A DNA stretch of 36,017 bases. Source: an uncultured Lachnospiraceae bacterium (GTDB lineage: Bacteria; Bacillota; Clostridia; Lachnospirales; Lachnospiraceae). Below are positions 1 through 7,839 of the stretch, one piece after another (the first letter of the stretch is position 1; each line of letters opens with the position of its first letter). The notes under the pieces are model-generated. The model did no database searches, was not told the DNA's origin, and was given only the letters and a program-made list of their open reading frames with translations. The stretch lies in the NCBI GenBank assembly GCA_945833775.1, contig CAMAGI010000012.1, positions 1 to 36,017 of the forward strand, read 5' to 3'. The position numbers and the translations under genes were made by a program.

Positions 1-2
1 CT

Positions 3-401
3 CCGGCGGAGCAAAACCGCCTCGCCAATCTCGAAAAAAGATACCGCACGCGCGCCAAAGAAGTCTTCTGCGCACGTGCGGCATACTGGGTTCAATTTAC
101 CGGAGGAAATTACACCTCCATTACGGTGCGGGATCAGAAAACCCGCTGGGGAAGCTGTTCCTCAAGAGGCACACTCTCCTTTAACTACCGTTTGATCTTT
201 GCTCCATTACCGATTCTGGATTACGTAGTCGTCCATGAGCTCTGTCATCTGTGCCACATGGATCACTCCAAAGCATTCTGGGCTGCCGTAGCGTCCGTCA
301 TGCCGGACTACAAACAGCGCAGGCAATGGCTTAAGGATCACGGACAGGAACTAAATCTCGTTACTTATCTCGAAGAACATGACATTCCTGTAAAGCTGTG
401 A
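3..401 (+). CDS. YgjP/DUF45-type (M48-like) zinc metallopeptidase, 5' end outside window
   Basis: The reading frame is open from the left edge (base 3) to TGA at 399-401, so this is the C-terminal part of a longer protein; internal GTG or ATG codons are not its start. About 132 residues are visible. The DQKTRWGSCS motif followed by VVHELCHLCHMDHS is the signature of the YgjP/DUF45 family: the HExxH-like zinc site (HELCH) and a third ligand histidine a few residues on. Further on comes a PDYK...WL segment typical of the family's end. These proteins resemble SprT/WSS1-like or M48 proteases, and their cellular substrate in Firmicutes is not established. It converges on the solute-binding lipoprotein gene, with only 11 bases between the two stop codons and no obvious terminator between them. 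Family assignment is firm; function is not. Confidence 0.85.
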   Translation, partial: PAEQNRLANLEKRYRTRAKEVFCARAAYWVQFTGGNYTSITVRDQKTRWGSCSSRGTLSFNYRLIFAPLPILDYVVVHELCHLCHMDHSKAFWAAVASVMPDYKQRRQWLKDHGQELNLVTYLEEHDIPVKL

Positions 402-412
402 GCAGATCGCGC

Positions 413-2914
413 CTATCGGTTCTCGTTCACGTAAATCTGTACGCGGCTCTGAATAATGCCTGCCACATCCTGGGCACTCTTCTGTCCGCTGAAGAACGCG
501 CCGCACTCCTCCGTGATGATATTGAGTATCGCCTCATTATTGTACTCTTTCTTGGAAACCGTATACAGGAAATTCTTAATTGCATCTACCTGACTCTGGT
601 TTAACGGTTCCAGTGGAATGGATTCCTCGTTGATCCAGTACGTTTCGTCGTACTCCACCTTTTCTCCGTTTTCATCAATATAGTAAGGCTTTTCCGTAGC
701 ATGAGAGGCGAAGTCCTCGAACACATCCTTTCGGGTGGGCAGCATATAGGAATGCTCACTCTGATACTCTTCCGACAGATAATAGCGGACAAACTCCCAC
801 GCGCCTTCGGGACAGGCGGTCTTTGAGGAGATCAGGAAGGAGGAAGCAGGAGAAATCACGGATCCCTGCTCGCTCTCGGTGGGGAAGCCGACGAAGCTTA
901 CGTCCTCACCGAAATCTCCGTTGATCGTATAGTTCAGTTCCCGGATGGAATAAATATAGCACTGCTTCAGGATCGTTCGATTCTCGCGATACTGTGTATA
1001 GTAATGCGCATTATACTCTTCCCAGTACGACTCGTCGTTGTAATCCACGTCAAGGGATTCGGGAAGCTCCCTTGCAAGCTCCAAGAGCTTTATGAAGTTC
1101 TCAGAATCAAAGCTGCACTTTCCTGTCTCCACATCCACGAAGTCACTGCCGCAGTACTGCATCATATAACTGAGGAAAGTCTCCCGGGTCCATTCGCTCA
1201 CCAGACTGCTCTCCGGCCCCAGAGATTTTACCATATTCATGGCATCATCCACAGTCCAGGCAACACGGTCCCCCACCAGAGATTTCTTGGCAGCCATGGT
1301 GCGCACGCTGTAACCGGGAATAACCTGGTACAGCTTTCCTCCAATACGAAATGCGTCAAAGACATTCTGCAGAAACTCAACCTTCGAAAGCTCCTCATCC
1401 TGTGCAATCAGCGCATCGATATCCATAAGCAGCCCCTTGGAAACATAGTTCTCGATGGGAAGGAAATTGGAATCTATCAGGATATCCGGCATACCTCCCG
1501 TTATGATATCATTGTTTAACTGTGTCTGTCCTGCTGTCCAGTCCTCTGAAGTATTGTAGGAGGAATAATCCTTTGTCACAATCCGGTACTTATCGCTCTC
1601 TTTATTAAATTTTACCACGCGGGTTTGAACTTCAAAGTCCACAAAGCTGCTTGCAAGAACGAGGACTTCCTTGTCCGGAATCTGCTCGGGCGGAATATAT
1701 GTAAAGATTGCTCCCACCTGCGAATTCTGTGACTCGTCGTAGAAAAATCCGATAAAGTGCTCCTCGTCTATGAACTGAATGGAATTGACACCGTAGGAAC
1801 TTAGATCCGAATTCACATAGTTCATGATCATCTTCGGTTCCGCATCCCCGAGGTTATAGGTCAGGATACCGGAGCTGTTGGTGATAATAAGATCCGTGGT
1901 GACTCCGCTCTGGATGGAGTTGTAGTTATACATGATGGAAGCGGGAACATCAGCACTCTCTTCCATGGTTCCGGTCGCAGGGTCAAATTTAGCAAAGCAT
2001 TCCTTGTAGTTACCGGAGGTATCATCATAGTATTGGATCAGGATTTTTCCGTCCTTGAGCACAAAACAATTGCTGAGATTCGTAAACGGCTTCATGGAAT
2101 CGTCCACCTTCTTGAGCGTTCCCAGTTTTCCGTCCCCGGTTACCTCCATAAAACCGGGCTGATCGCCGCCAAAGAGCAGAGTGAGCTTACCGTCCGGAGT
2201 GAAATACATGGTCTGTACATAGGACCAGTGCTCTGTGTCATTTAACAGATCCAATTCACTCTGCCACAGCATATTGCCTTCCGCATCCCAGCGACACAGA
2301 TAATTGGTGTTCTCATAGATCGGGTTTTCGGAATCGGTATAGTCCTCATAGTAGTAATTCTTGATTCCGTATACGCCGTCCTCCCGAATGAGGAAATTGC
2401 TAAAACTGGTGCCCTCATAGGGCTGGACATATCCCGGGTCGATCACCGCTCCTTCGTCTGCTGAGGATTCCTGTGCGGTTTCCTCCTCGCTGCCCGGAGT
2501 TGTCTTACCTTCGCTGCTTGAAGTCGTCTCCTCTTCCTGCTCCGATGCAGGTGCCTTCTGCATTTCATAAACCTTCGAATTGGAGCCGTCCTGATCCATG
2601 GCGACCAGTCGGTACATCACATCATTGCTCTTCTCCCAGTCATAAACACTGACAAGCAGATAGATCTTCTGATCGATTATGGCAGAACAGGTAATCCCCC
2701 AGTCCTGTCCCTCGATCGGGAGCTCAATCTGTTCATAGTGGAATACCCCTTCCTTGGCAAGCGCATTGTTCGCACTCTGCTCTTTCTTGCTGCCGCTTCC
2801 GCCGCCCATCACTCCGGTTCCCTCACCCGAAGAACCTCCGCAGGCACACAGTCCCACGCTCATCACGAAGGCAAGACCGAAACCGACTAACCTTTTAAAC
2901 ATACTCTTTTTCAT
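413..2914 (-). CDS. Lipoprotein with N-terminal propeller-like region and C-terminal ABC solute-binding domain (paralogue 1)
   Basis: This 833-residue protein should be anchored outside the membrane as a lipoprotein. It has a basic start, a hydrophobic stretch and a lipobox LCAC with Cys25 as the likely lipidated residue. A Ser/Thr/Glu-rich low-complexity segment lies near residues 105-155. Residues about 55-410 contain repeated short beta segments with DG turns, suggesting a beta-propeller; this is inferred from pattern only. From about residue 415 the sequence looks like a family 1 (sugar-type) extracellular solute-binding protein, with VVKFNKES...YRI, NNDI..G.MPDILI and a C-terminal VSKKEYN...IIQSRV region. 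It is clearly related to the lipoprotein at 7840-10158, including the shared ending SRV.IYV.ENR. A GGAGG site 7 bases upstream fixes the start, and ATGA overlaps the stop of the MacB-like gene. It is the last gene of its operon. The ligand is unknown. Confidence 0.8.
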   Translation of the reverse strand: MKKSMFKRLVGFGLAFVMSVGLCACGGSSGEGTGVMGGGSGSKKEQSANNALAKEGVFHYEQIELPIEGQDWGITCSAIIDQKIYLLVSVYDWEKSNDVMYRLVAMDQDGSNSKVYEMQKAPASEQEEETTSSSEGKTTPGSEEETAQESSADEGAVIDPGYVQPYEGTSFSNFLIREDGVYGIKNYYYEDYTDSENPIYENTNYLCRWDAEGNMLWQSELDLLNDTEHWSYVQTMYFTPDGKLTLLFGGDQPGFMEVTGDGKLGTLKKVDDSMKPFTNLSNCFVLKDGKILIQYYDDTSGNYKECFAKFDPATGTMEESADVPASIMYNYNSIQSGVTTDLIITNSSGILTYNLGDAEPKMIMNYVNSDLSSYGVNSIQFIDEEHFIGFFYDESQNSQVGAIFTYIPPEQIPDKEVLVLASSFVDFEVQTRVVKFNKESDKYRIVTKDYSSYNTSEDWTAGQTQLNNDIITGGMPDILIDSNFLPIENYVSKGLLMDIDALIAQDEELSKVEFLQNVFDAFRIGGKLYQVIPGYSVRTMAAKKSLVGDRVAWTVDDAMNMVKSLGPESSLVSEWTRETFLSYMMQYCGSDFVDVETGKCSFDSENFIKLLELARELPESLDVDYNDESYWEEYNAHYYTQYRENRTILKQCYIYSIRELNYTINGDFGEDVSFVGFPTESEQGSVISPASSFLISSKTACPEGAWEFVRYYLSEEYQSEHSYMLPTRKDVFEDFASHATEKPYYIDENGEKVEYDETYWINEESIPLEPLNQSQVDAIKNFLYTVSKKEYNNEAILNIITEECGAFFSGQKSAQDVAGIIQSRVQIYVNENR

Positions 2915-4014
2915 AGCTTCTCCTCCTCATCCTGCGCCAACGCCTGTCTCTGGCGCTGCAGCCTTTTGTACTCAATGAACCGTTCTGTCCGATCCTTTCC
3001 CATATTCCAGATATCCTTTGCGGTGAAGCGGCGATTTTTCCACCACTTGATCAGACAAATCAGGATTCCGATTCCCGCATAAGCGAAGAAAATCAGGGAA
3101 AGAACCGTGTATACCGCTATGATGTCCTCATAGCCTCTTGCCAAATTTTCCCAATAGGGATAAATGATTGCTTTTCCGTTCATGGATCTGGTCGGAAACT
3201 GGCGTATCAGTTTGAATCTGGAAAGGAGAGAGAAACGGGATGTATTCTCCACAACCTCCATCTCTTTTTCGTCCACGCCGATATTTTCCTGCACCTGCTT
3301 TACCGCAAATCCGCTGACCGGATTGGGCATGACAATCTCATAGTGGTTGAGACCGTAACTGCGACCCAGTTCCTGTAAAGTCTGATAGGAGACATAGACC
3401 ACGGTCGCATCCAGACCAGCAGCCTCCTCCAGTCTACCCTGGGGCCGTTCCACCACGCCGGAGACGATATGCGGAACATTTCCCACCATCACGATCTGAC
3501 CGGCCACATCCGTCGATCCGAACAGCTGCCAGGCGGCATCCTCGTCAATCACCACGTGATCCTGCATCAGGTCATTGCCGGAAAAATACGATCCGCAGAT
3601 CAGTTTCAGCGGGTGGAACAGGAAAAAGTCACCGCCCACGCCAAGCGCTTCGGTATCCAGTGTTCCCCTCTCCGTGGACAATGTGATGCGTCCGTCCGCA
3701 CTGTAGGCATCCACCCAGAGTCTTGCAGAGGATCCCTCCTCGACCTCAATGGAAGCTCCCACCAGGGCACTGTCCAGCGAATGCTCGAAGCTTTGAATCT
3801 GTCCCTCCGTCATCTGTGCATCCGTGGCAAAAAAGCAACTCACCTGTGACACACCGCCATCGCTGCTCCAACGCTCCGCCATCATCTGATGATCCAGCTG
3901 CTTTGCCAGGTTGTTACAGATCACCGTCAAACCTGTGGCAAGAACAAGTGCCGTCACTATCGTACTCCAATATATTATTTTTTTTCGGATTCCAGGTTCC
4001 CGCAATCTCGTCAT
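2911..4014 (-). CDS. MacB-like membrane protein with extracytoplasmic core domain but no visible FtsX permease domain
   Basis: This is a 367-residue protein. I chose the ATG at 4014 because GGAG sits 6 bases upstream; the ATG at 4026 has no ribosome binding site. Residues about 13-35 form a transmembrane segment. A large extracytoplasmic region follows with MacB periplasmic-core features: a helix rich in TEGQIQSFE, then HPLKLICGSYF, VVIDEDAAWQLFGS and G.VPHIVSGVVE, similar to FtsX/MacB export permeases. Only one more membrane segment is visible (about 297-323), then a basic, charged tail. Usual MacB-type permeases have three further TM helices in an FtsX domain, so this protein is short of a normal permease. 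It lies between a HlyD-type adaptor gene and a solute-binding lipoprotein gene. No MacB or YknY-type ATPase is encoded nearby. It may be a scaffold or sensor rather than a transporter, which is inference. Confidence 0.7.
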   Translation of the reverse strand: MTRLREPGIRKKIIYWSTIVTALVLATGLTVICNNLAKQLDHQMMAERWSSDGGVSQVSCFFATDAQMTEGQIQSFEHSLDSALVGASIEVEEGSSARLWVDAYSADGRITLSTERGTLDTEALGVGGDFFLFHPLKLICGSYFSGNDLMQDHVVIDEDAAWQLFGSTDVAGQIVMVGNVPHIVSGVVERPQGRLEEAAGLDATVVYVSYQTLQELGRSYGLNHYEIVMPNPVSGFAVKQVQENIGVDEKEMEVVENTSRFSLLSRFKLIRQFPTRSMNGKAIIYPYWENLARGYEDIIAVYTVLSLIFFAYAGIGILICLIKWWKNRRFTAKDIWNMGKDRTERFIEYKRLQRQRQALAQDEEEKL

Positions 4015-4053
4015 ATTAATCTCCATTCCGCAGACGCTTATGTGTCGGAGGAA

Positions 4054-4085
4054 TCGCGAGACGAATTCTCGATTCGTCTCTGCGA
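4054..4085. repeat. Intergenic palindrome (hairpin) between the HlyD and MacB-like genes
   Basis: Perfect 9-bp arms GAGACGAAT (4058-4066) and ATTCGTCTC (4072-4080) enclose a 5-base loop. Outside them TCGC (4054-4057) pairs with GCGA (4082-4085), with one bulged T. No T-run follows on either strand, so it is not a standard intrinsic terminator. It fills the only sizeable gap (90 bases) between these two genes. It resembles the palindrome at 6856-6886 in layout and in the word GACGA. Confidence 0.7.
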
Positions 4086-4104
4086 TAAGGGCTTTCCACC
4101 GTCA

Positions 4105-5859
4105 TCACGAATTATTGTCGGAGAGTCGCACCTGCTTGCCTGCCTCCACCGGTTTTGTGGACGTTGTGATCACGAACTCGTATCCGTTCAACGCTGCGTT
4201 GATTGCAGACTGTGTATCGTCGCTGGCAAGCACCTCCACATCGACTCGGGTTGCGATGTAGCGCGTGTTGAGCGGGCTGCTCTTGGCCTCCACGATCAGA
4301 ATAAACTTGCCGTTGTTGTCCTCACGGATTGCACTGTTGGGTACGATATAATCATAATTGGCGCTCTTCTGTCCAACGGAGACATTCAGTGTCTGACCCG
4401 CGATCACATCTCCGGTAACGTCAAATGTCAGCTTCTTATTCTGTCCGGGATTGGTGGGATCCGGTTTGATACTTGCCAGGGTCACGTCAATGTCGTTGTA
4501 ATACCATGCATTGACAAGATCCGCCCGATCCCCAACGCTCAGACGCTTCGCCTGCTCATTGGTGACCGAAAAGCTCATGGTATACCCCTTGCCCTCGGGC
4601 TGAATCACCGCCACTGCATCCAGTGCGGAAACCTCCCGGCCCGCTGTCGCGTTGATGCTCGTAACGGTACCGGCAATCTCGGCAACAATCGTACTGGCAC
4701 CGCTTTGCTCCCATGCCTTATCCAGGGCCGCCTGCGCCTTGTCAACCAGCTTCTGGGCATCGGCGATATTGTCCCGATTTCCGGAAATTCCCAGCACCTG
4801 AGCAATCTTATCCATCAGATCATCCAGGGCTGCCTGCTTGTCGGCCAGGTCATTTTCAGCTGCCACCCTCGCCTTTGTCGCCTCATTTAACTGAAGCTTC
4901 AGATTGTTCTCCTGGGCGGTAAGGTTCTCGACGATCCAGGTCACATCCTTCTTTGCGGTAAGTGCGGCATCCGCCTTCTCCAAAGCGGTCTTTGCCGCTT
5001 TGTACTCTCCTTCTCTCGTGTTATAGTCCTGCTGCACCGTGTTGCGATTGACCTGAAGCTGAGCAAGCTCATTTTGCAAAGTATCCAGTCTGCCTGCATC
5101 ACCGGAGCTGATGGTCTGCTCGGATTCGATCTGCAGCTTTTTATTGGCAATCTGAATGTCGATCAGATCCAGTTCGTTCTGCTTGGCAGTTAACGCTGCC
5201 TCTTTATTCTCAAAATTCTTCCTGGCCTCGTTGTACGCCTTTTCCTCCGCCTGTGTATCCACACCGGAGCTGTTGGTCACACTGATCTGCAGTTCAACCG
5301 CGCTGATTTGCTCCTGAATGGCCTTCTCATTCTGTGTTTTGTCCTTCACAAGAGTCTTGCTCTTCTCCAACTCCTGCTGGGCTGCAGTGATCTGCTGGCG
5401 ATAGGTTGTGGTGGATACTCCGCTGTTTGCCTCCTGAATGATTTCCGCATCAATATTGGCACTTAACAGCGCTTCGTTGAATGCCTTTCTGGAATCCTCC
5501 AGCGCCTCCTGGGCAGCCTCCAATGTCTCCTTTGCCGCTTCTACCTCCGTGCTGTCACCCTCCTCGAGATACACCAGTACATCGCCCTTTTGCACCGTAT
5601 CCCCCTGGCGCACGGCAACGCTGGCAACCTTTCTGGTCTCCTTGATTCGGATCTCATAAGGATCACTGGACTCCACGGCTCCCGAACCCCTGATCTTGGC
5701 TGTGATAGTACCGGATTGAACATACTGTGCAGCAACCTCCGGGAGTGAGTAATTCATAATTGTATTTGAGAAAAAAGTCAACACCAGCATCACTGTCAGA
5801 AAGACGATTGCCGCTGTTTTAACCCATTCTTTTCTGCTCTTTTTGTTGTTCTCGTTCAT
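4105..5859 (-). CDS. HlyD/MacA-type efflux periplasmic-adaptor family protein with long coiled coil
   Basis: This is a 584-residue protein. AGGAG lies 6 bases before the ATG. There is a short cytoplasmic tail (NKKSRKEW) and one transmembrane segment at about residues 14-32. The first half of a lipoyl/barrel-sandwich hybrid domain follows (about 60-100, including VRQGDTVQKGDVLVYL). About 280 residues of Ala/Glu/Gln/Lys-rich coiled coil come next. The second half of the hybrid motif is at about 390-430 (IVAEIAGTVTSI..TAGREV), then beta-barrel and membrane-proximal domains. Adaptors of this family usually join a MacB-type or RND pump. In Gram-positives they work with YknYZ-like ABC transporters and extend into the cell wall. 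The coiled coil is very long for a monoderm. The adjacent MacB-like protein is the obvious partner, and the upstream sugar-type permeases are unusual company for an adaptor. Confidence 0.85.
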   Translation of the reverse strand: MNENNKKSRKEWVKTAAIVFLTVMLVLTFFSNTIMNYSLPEVAAQYVQSGTITAKIRGSGAVESSDPYEIRIKETRKVASVAVRQGDTVQKGDVLVYLEEGDSTEVEAAKETLEAAQEALEDSRKAFNEALLSANIDAEIIQEANSGVSTTTYRQQITAAQQELEKSKTLVKDKTQNEKAIQEQISAVELQISVTNSSGVDTQAEEKAYNEARKNFENKEAALTAKQNELDLIDIQIANKKLQIESEQTISSGDAGRLDTLQNELAQLQVNRNTVQQDYNTREGEYKAAKTALEKADAALTAKKDVTWIVENLTAQENNLKLQLNEATKARVAAENDLADKQAALDDLMDKIAQVLGISGNRDNIADAQKLVDKAQAALDKAWEQSGASTIVAEIAGTVTSINATAGREVSALDAVAVIQPEGKGYTMSFSVTNEQAKRLSVGDRADLVNAWYYNDIDVTLASIKPDPTNPGQNKKLTFDVTGDVIAGQTLNVSVGQKSANYDYIVPNSAIREDNNGKFILIVEAKSSPLNTRYIATRVDVEVLASDDTQSAINAALNGYEFVITTSTKPVEAGKQVRLSDNNS

Positions 5860-5877
5860 CTTGTTCTCCTCGCACCG

Positions 5878-6816
5878 TTATCCTTTTATTCCGCCCTGAT
5901 AGGTAATACCGTCCACCAGATATTCTTCTCCGTACAAAAAAATCAACAGACTCGGCACCATGTAAATTGTTGCCACCGCAAACGCAAGCCCGATCTCCGC
6001 ACTGTTAATCTTACTCAAGAATACCGACAGCGGATGCTTTTCCGTATCGGACAGCAGGATAAGAGGCTGCTCAACCATATTCCAGTAATCAATGAAAATC
6101 AAAATTGCAGCGGAACAGATCGCTCCCTTACACAATGGCAGACAGATACGCCGAAAGATCTGCCATTCACCGGCTCCGTCAATCTGTGCCGCCTCAATTA
6201 CCGAGACCGGAATACGTTTCATAAACTTCGTCAGCAAAAACACCGCAAAGGGTGAGAAAATACCGGGAAGCCAGATTGCCCAATTGGTATCCAGAATATT
6301 CAGCCAGTCTGCTACCAGATAATTGGGAACCAGGGTTACCTGATACGGCATCAGCATCAGAATAATATAGGAAAAAAACAGGATTGCCCGTATCTTTCCC
6401 TCATACCGTGCAAAGCCATAGGACGCCAGCGAAGCCACAATCAGCTGAAACACCAATATGGGAACCACCAAAATGACGGAATTCCAAAATTTAAACAAAT
6501 ACTCCGGGCTTTTAATCAGCACGGTGATGTACTGCGAAAAGGATACCATATCCGGGATAAACTTCAGATTCACGGTTTTGGATATGTACACTTTACCGCC
6601 GGTTGAAGTGGTTGCAAACACCGCGCCATAGTTGGCCGCTATCTCCGATGATGCCATAAAGGAATTGGTAATGGTCAGAACGATTGGCATCAGAAAGAGA
6701 ACCGCAAAGCACGCTGCTATTGTTGTGGCTATCGCGATCTTTATCACTTCCGCTATTTTTTTCCTGCGCGCAGAAGGCCTTCTTGCGTGCAAAGCCTTCC
6801 GATTTTTCTCTGTCAT
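5878..6816 (-). CDS. Carbohydrate-type ABC transporter permease, MalG/UgpE family
   Basis: This is a 312-residue inner-membrane permease with about six hydrophobic segments. I place the start at ATG 6816 (MTEKNRK) because GAGG lies 6-7 bases upstream; a longer frame to 6891 has no ribosome binding site and runs through a palindrome. The coupling-helix motif SVIEAAQIDGAGEWQIF is a standard EAA loop that contacts the ATPase. The N-terminus has a basic patch (RRPSARRKK) before the first membrane helix. It is paired with the MalF-type permease just upstream, and together they would form the channel of an importer fed by one or both solute-binding lipoproteins of the unit. The ATPase must come from elsewhere, as is common in Firmicutes that share an MsmX/MsmK-type ATPase. 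Its substrate cannot be read from the sequence. Confidence 0.88.
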   Translation of the reverse strand: MTEKNRKALHARRPSARRKKIAEVIKIAIATTIAACFAVLFLMPIVLTITNSFMASSEIAANYGAVFATTSTGGKVYISKTVNLKFIPDMVSFSQYITVLIKSPEYLFKFWNSVILVVPILVFQLIVASLASYGFARYEGKIRAILFFSYIILMLMPYQVTLVPNYLVADWLNILDTNWAIWLPGIFSPFAVFLLTKFMKRIPVSVIEAAQIDGAGEWQIFRRICLPLCKGAICSAAILIFIDYWNMVEQPLILLSDTEKHPLSVFLSKINSAEIGLAFAVATIYMVPSLLIFLYGEEYLVDGITYQGGIKG

Positions 6817-6855
6817 AGTAATCCTCATATCTGAGCAACTTTGTTGCGAAGATGC

Positions 6856-6886
6856 GACGAGAAATCTGCGAATGCAGTTTCTCGTC
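6856..6886. repeat. Intergenic palindrome (hairpin) between the two permease genes
   Basis: Perfect 9-bp arms GACGAGAAA (6856-6864) and TTTCTCGTC (6878-6886) contain an inner 4-bp stem CTGC/GCAG with a GAAT loop and one bulged T. There is no T-run, so it is not a standard terminator. It sits between the stop of the MalF-type gene and the ribosome binding site of the MalG-type gene, where it could stabilise or divide the transcript. Confidence 0.7.
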
Positions 6887-6912
6887 TGCAATCACACTAT
6901 GCTCCCAAAAGA

Positions 6913-7812
6913 TTAGCCTTCAATATCCTTGCCGAAACGATTCTCCACGACAAAGAGTATGCCGATAATCACAATCATCACCAGGGACATCAAAATAGCC
7001 GCTGCAGACAGCGTCTGGTAGTCCAGATTTTTAAATTTATTGTTCATGTAATGCTGCAGCATATACAGTGTGTCATACGGATAATCCGTCGTCAGAAGAT
7101 ATATCTCGCGGAATATCTTAAACGAATTGATGAGGGACATAATCGTCACAAACAAGATCGTCGATGACAGATAACGGATCTTGATGTAGAAAAAGGTCTG
7201 CAGCGGTGTGGCGCTCTCCAGTCTCGCAACCTCCAGAATCTCCCTCGGCACACTGGCAAGTGCCGCCATAAACAGAATCATATTGTATCCCAGATTCTTC
7301 CATAGAAATAATATGACAATCATTATTGTGGAATACGCAGATTTGAACCAGTCAATTTTCGGCCCGCCGAACAGTGCAAGAAACTCATTGACCGCACCGT
7401 TGTAATTGAACAAAACCTGCCAGATCAAAACAATGGATGCCACCGGCACCATCATGGGACTTAAGAAAAAGGTTCGAAACTGGCTCCGAAAAGGAAGCTT
7501 TGCCTCCAGCACAATCGCCAGAAGCAGTGACAGAACAACCGCCAGAGGAACCGCTATCGCCGAAAATGTTATGGTATTCTTGACTGCAATTTTAAAAGCC
7601 CCGTTCTGAACAACCATGGAAAAATTGTCCAGGAAAACAAAATTTCTGCTGATGGGATTATCCACCATGGAATAGTATATCACAACCAGAAAGGGAAGGA
7701 AGAAAAAGAGCATGACACCAAGGAAGCTGGGGGCTATAAACAGCCCCGAGCTTGCTTTTCTCTTTCTCATGCTTTTGCTTTGATGTCCCCTTCCGGGCTT
7801 TCTTTTCAACAC
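6913..7812 (-). CDS. Carbohydrate-type ABC transporter permease, MalF/UgpA family
   Basis: This is a 299-residue permease. The start is GTG at 7812 with GGAG 7 bases upstream; a TTG directly after it is a less likely start. A basic N-terminus (RKPGRGHQSKSMRKRK) precedes about six membrane helices, beginning near residue 24 with LFIAPSFLGVMLFFFLPF. The EAA coupling motif is present but degenerate (REILEVARLESATPLQTFF): the usual Asp-Gly of EAAxxDGA is replaced by Glu-Ser. It follows the first solute-binding lipoprotein gene by 27 bases, which is the usual importer order of binding protein, MalF, MalG. It should form a heterodimeric channel with the next gene's product. The substrate is unknown. 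Confidence 0.88.
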   Translation of the reverse strand: MLKRKPGRGHQSKSMRKRKASSGLFIAPSFLGVMLFFFLPFLVVIYYSMVDNPISRNFVFLDNFSMVVQNGAFKIAVKNTITFSAIAVPLAVVLSLLLAIVLEAKLPFRSQFRTFFLSPMMVPVASIVLIWQVLFNYNGAVNEFLALFGGPKIDWFKSAYSTIMIVILFLWKNLGYNMILFMAALASVPREILEVARLESATPLQTFFYIKIRYLSSTILFVTIMSLINSFKIFREIYLLTTDYPYDTLYMLQHYMNNKFKNLDYQTLSAAAILMSLVMIVIIGILFVVENRFGKDIEG

Positions 7813-7839
7813 GTTCTCTCTCCTTGTACTTGACCGCTG

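Noticed and set aside
402..412. Terminator between the metallopeptidase and the solute-binding lipoprotein gene
   Set aside because: Only 11 bases separate the stop codons, and I see no hairpin there or just inside either gene.
3889..4890. 333-codon + strand frame opposite the HlyD and MacB-like genes
   Set aside because: It is a shadow of the real genes, runs through an intergenic palindrome, is rich in Cys and His, and has no recognisable domain.
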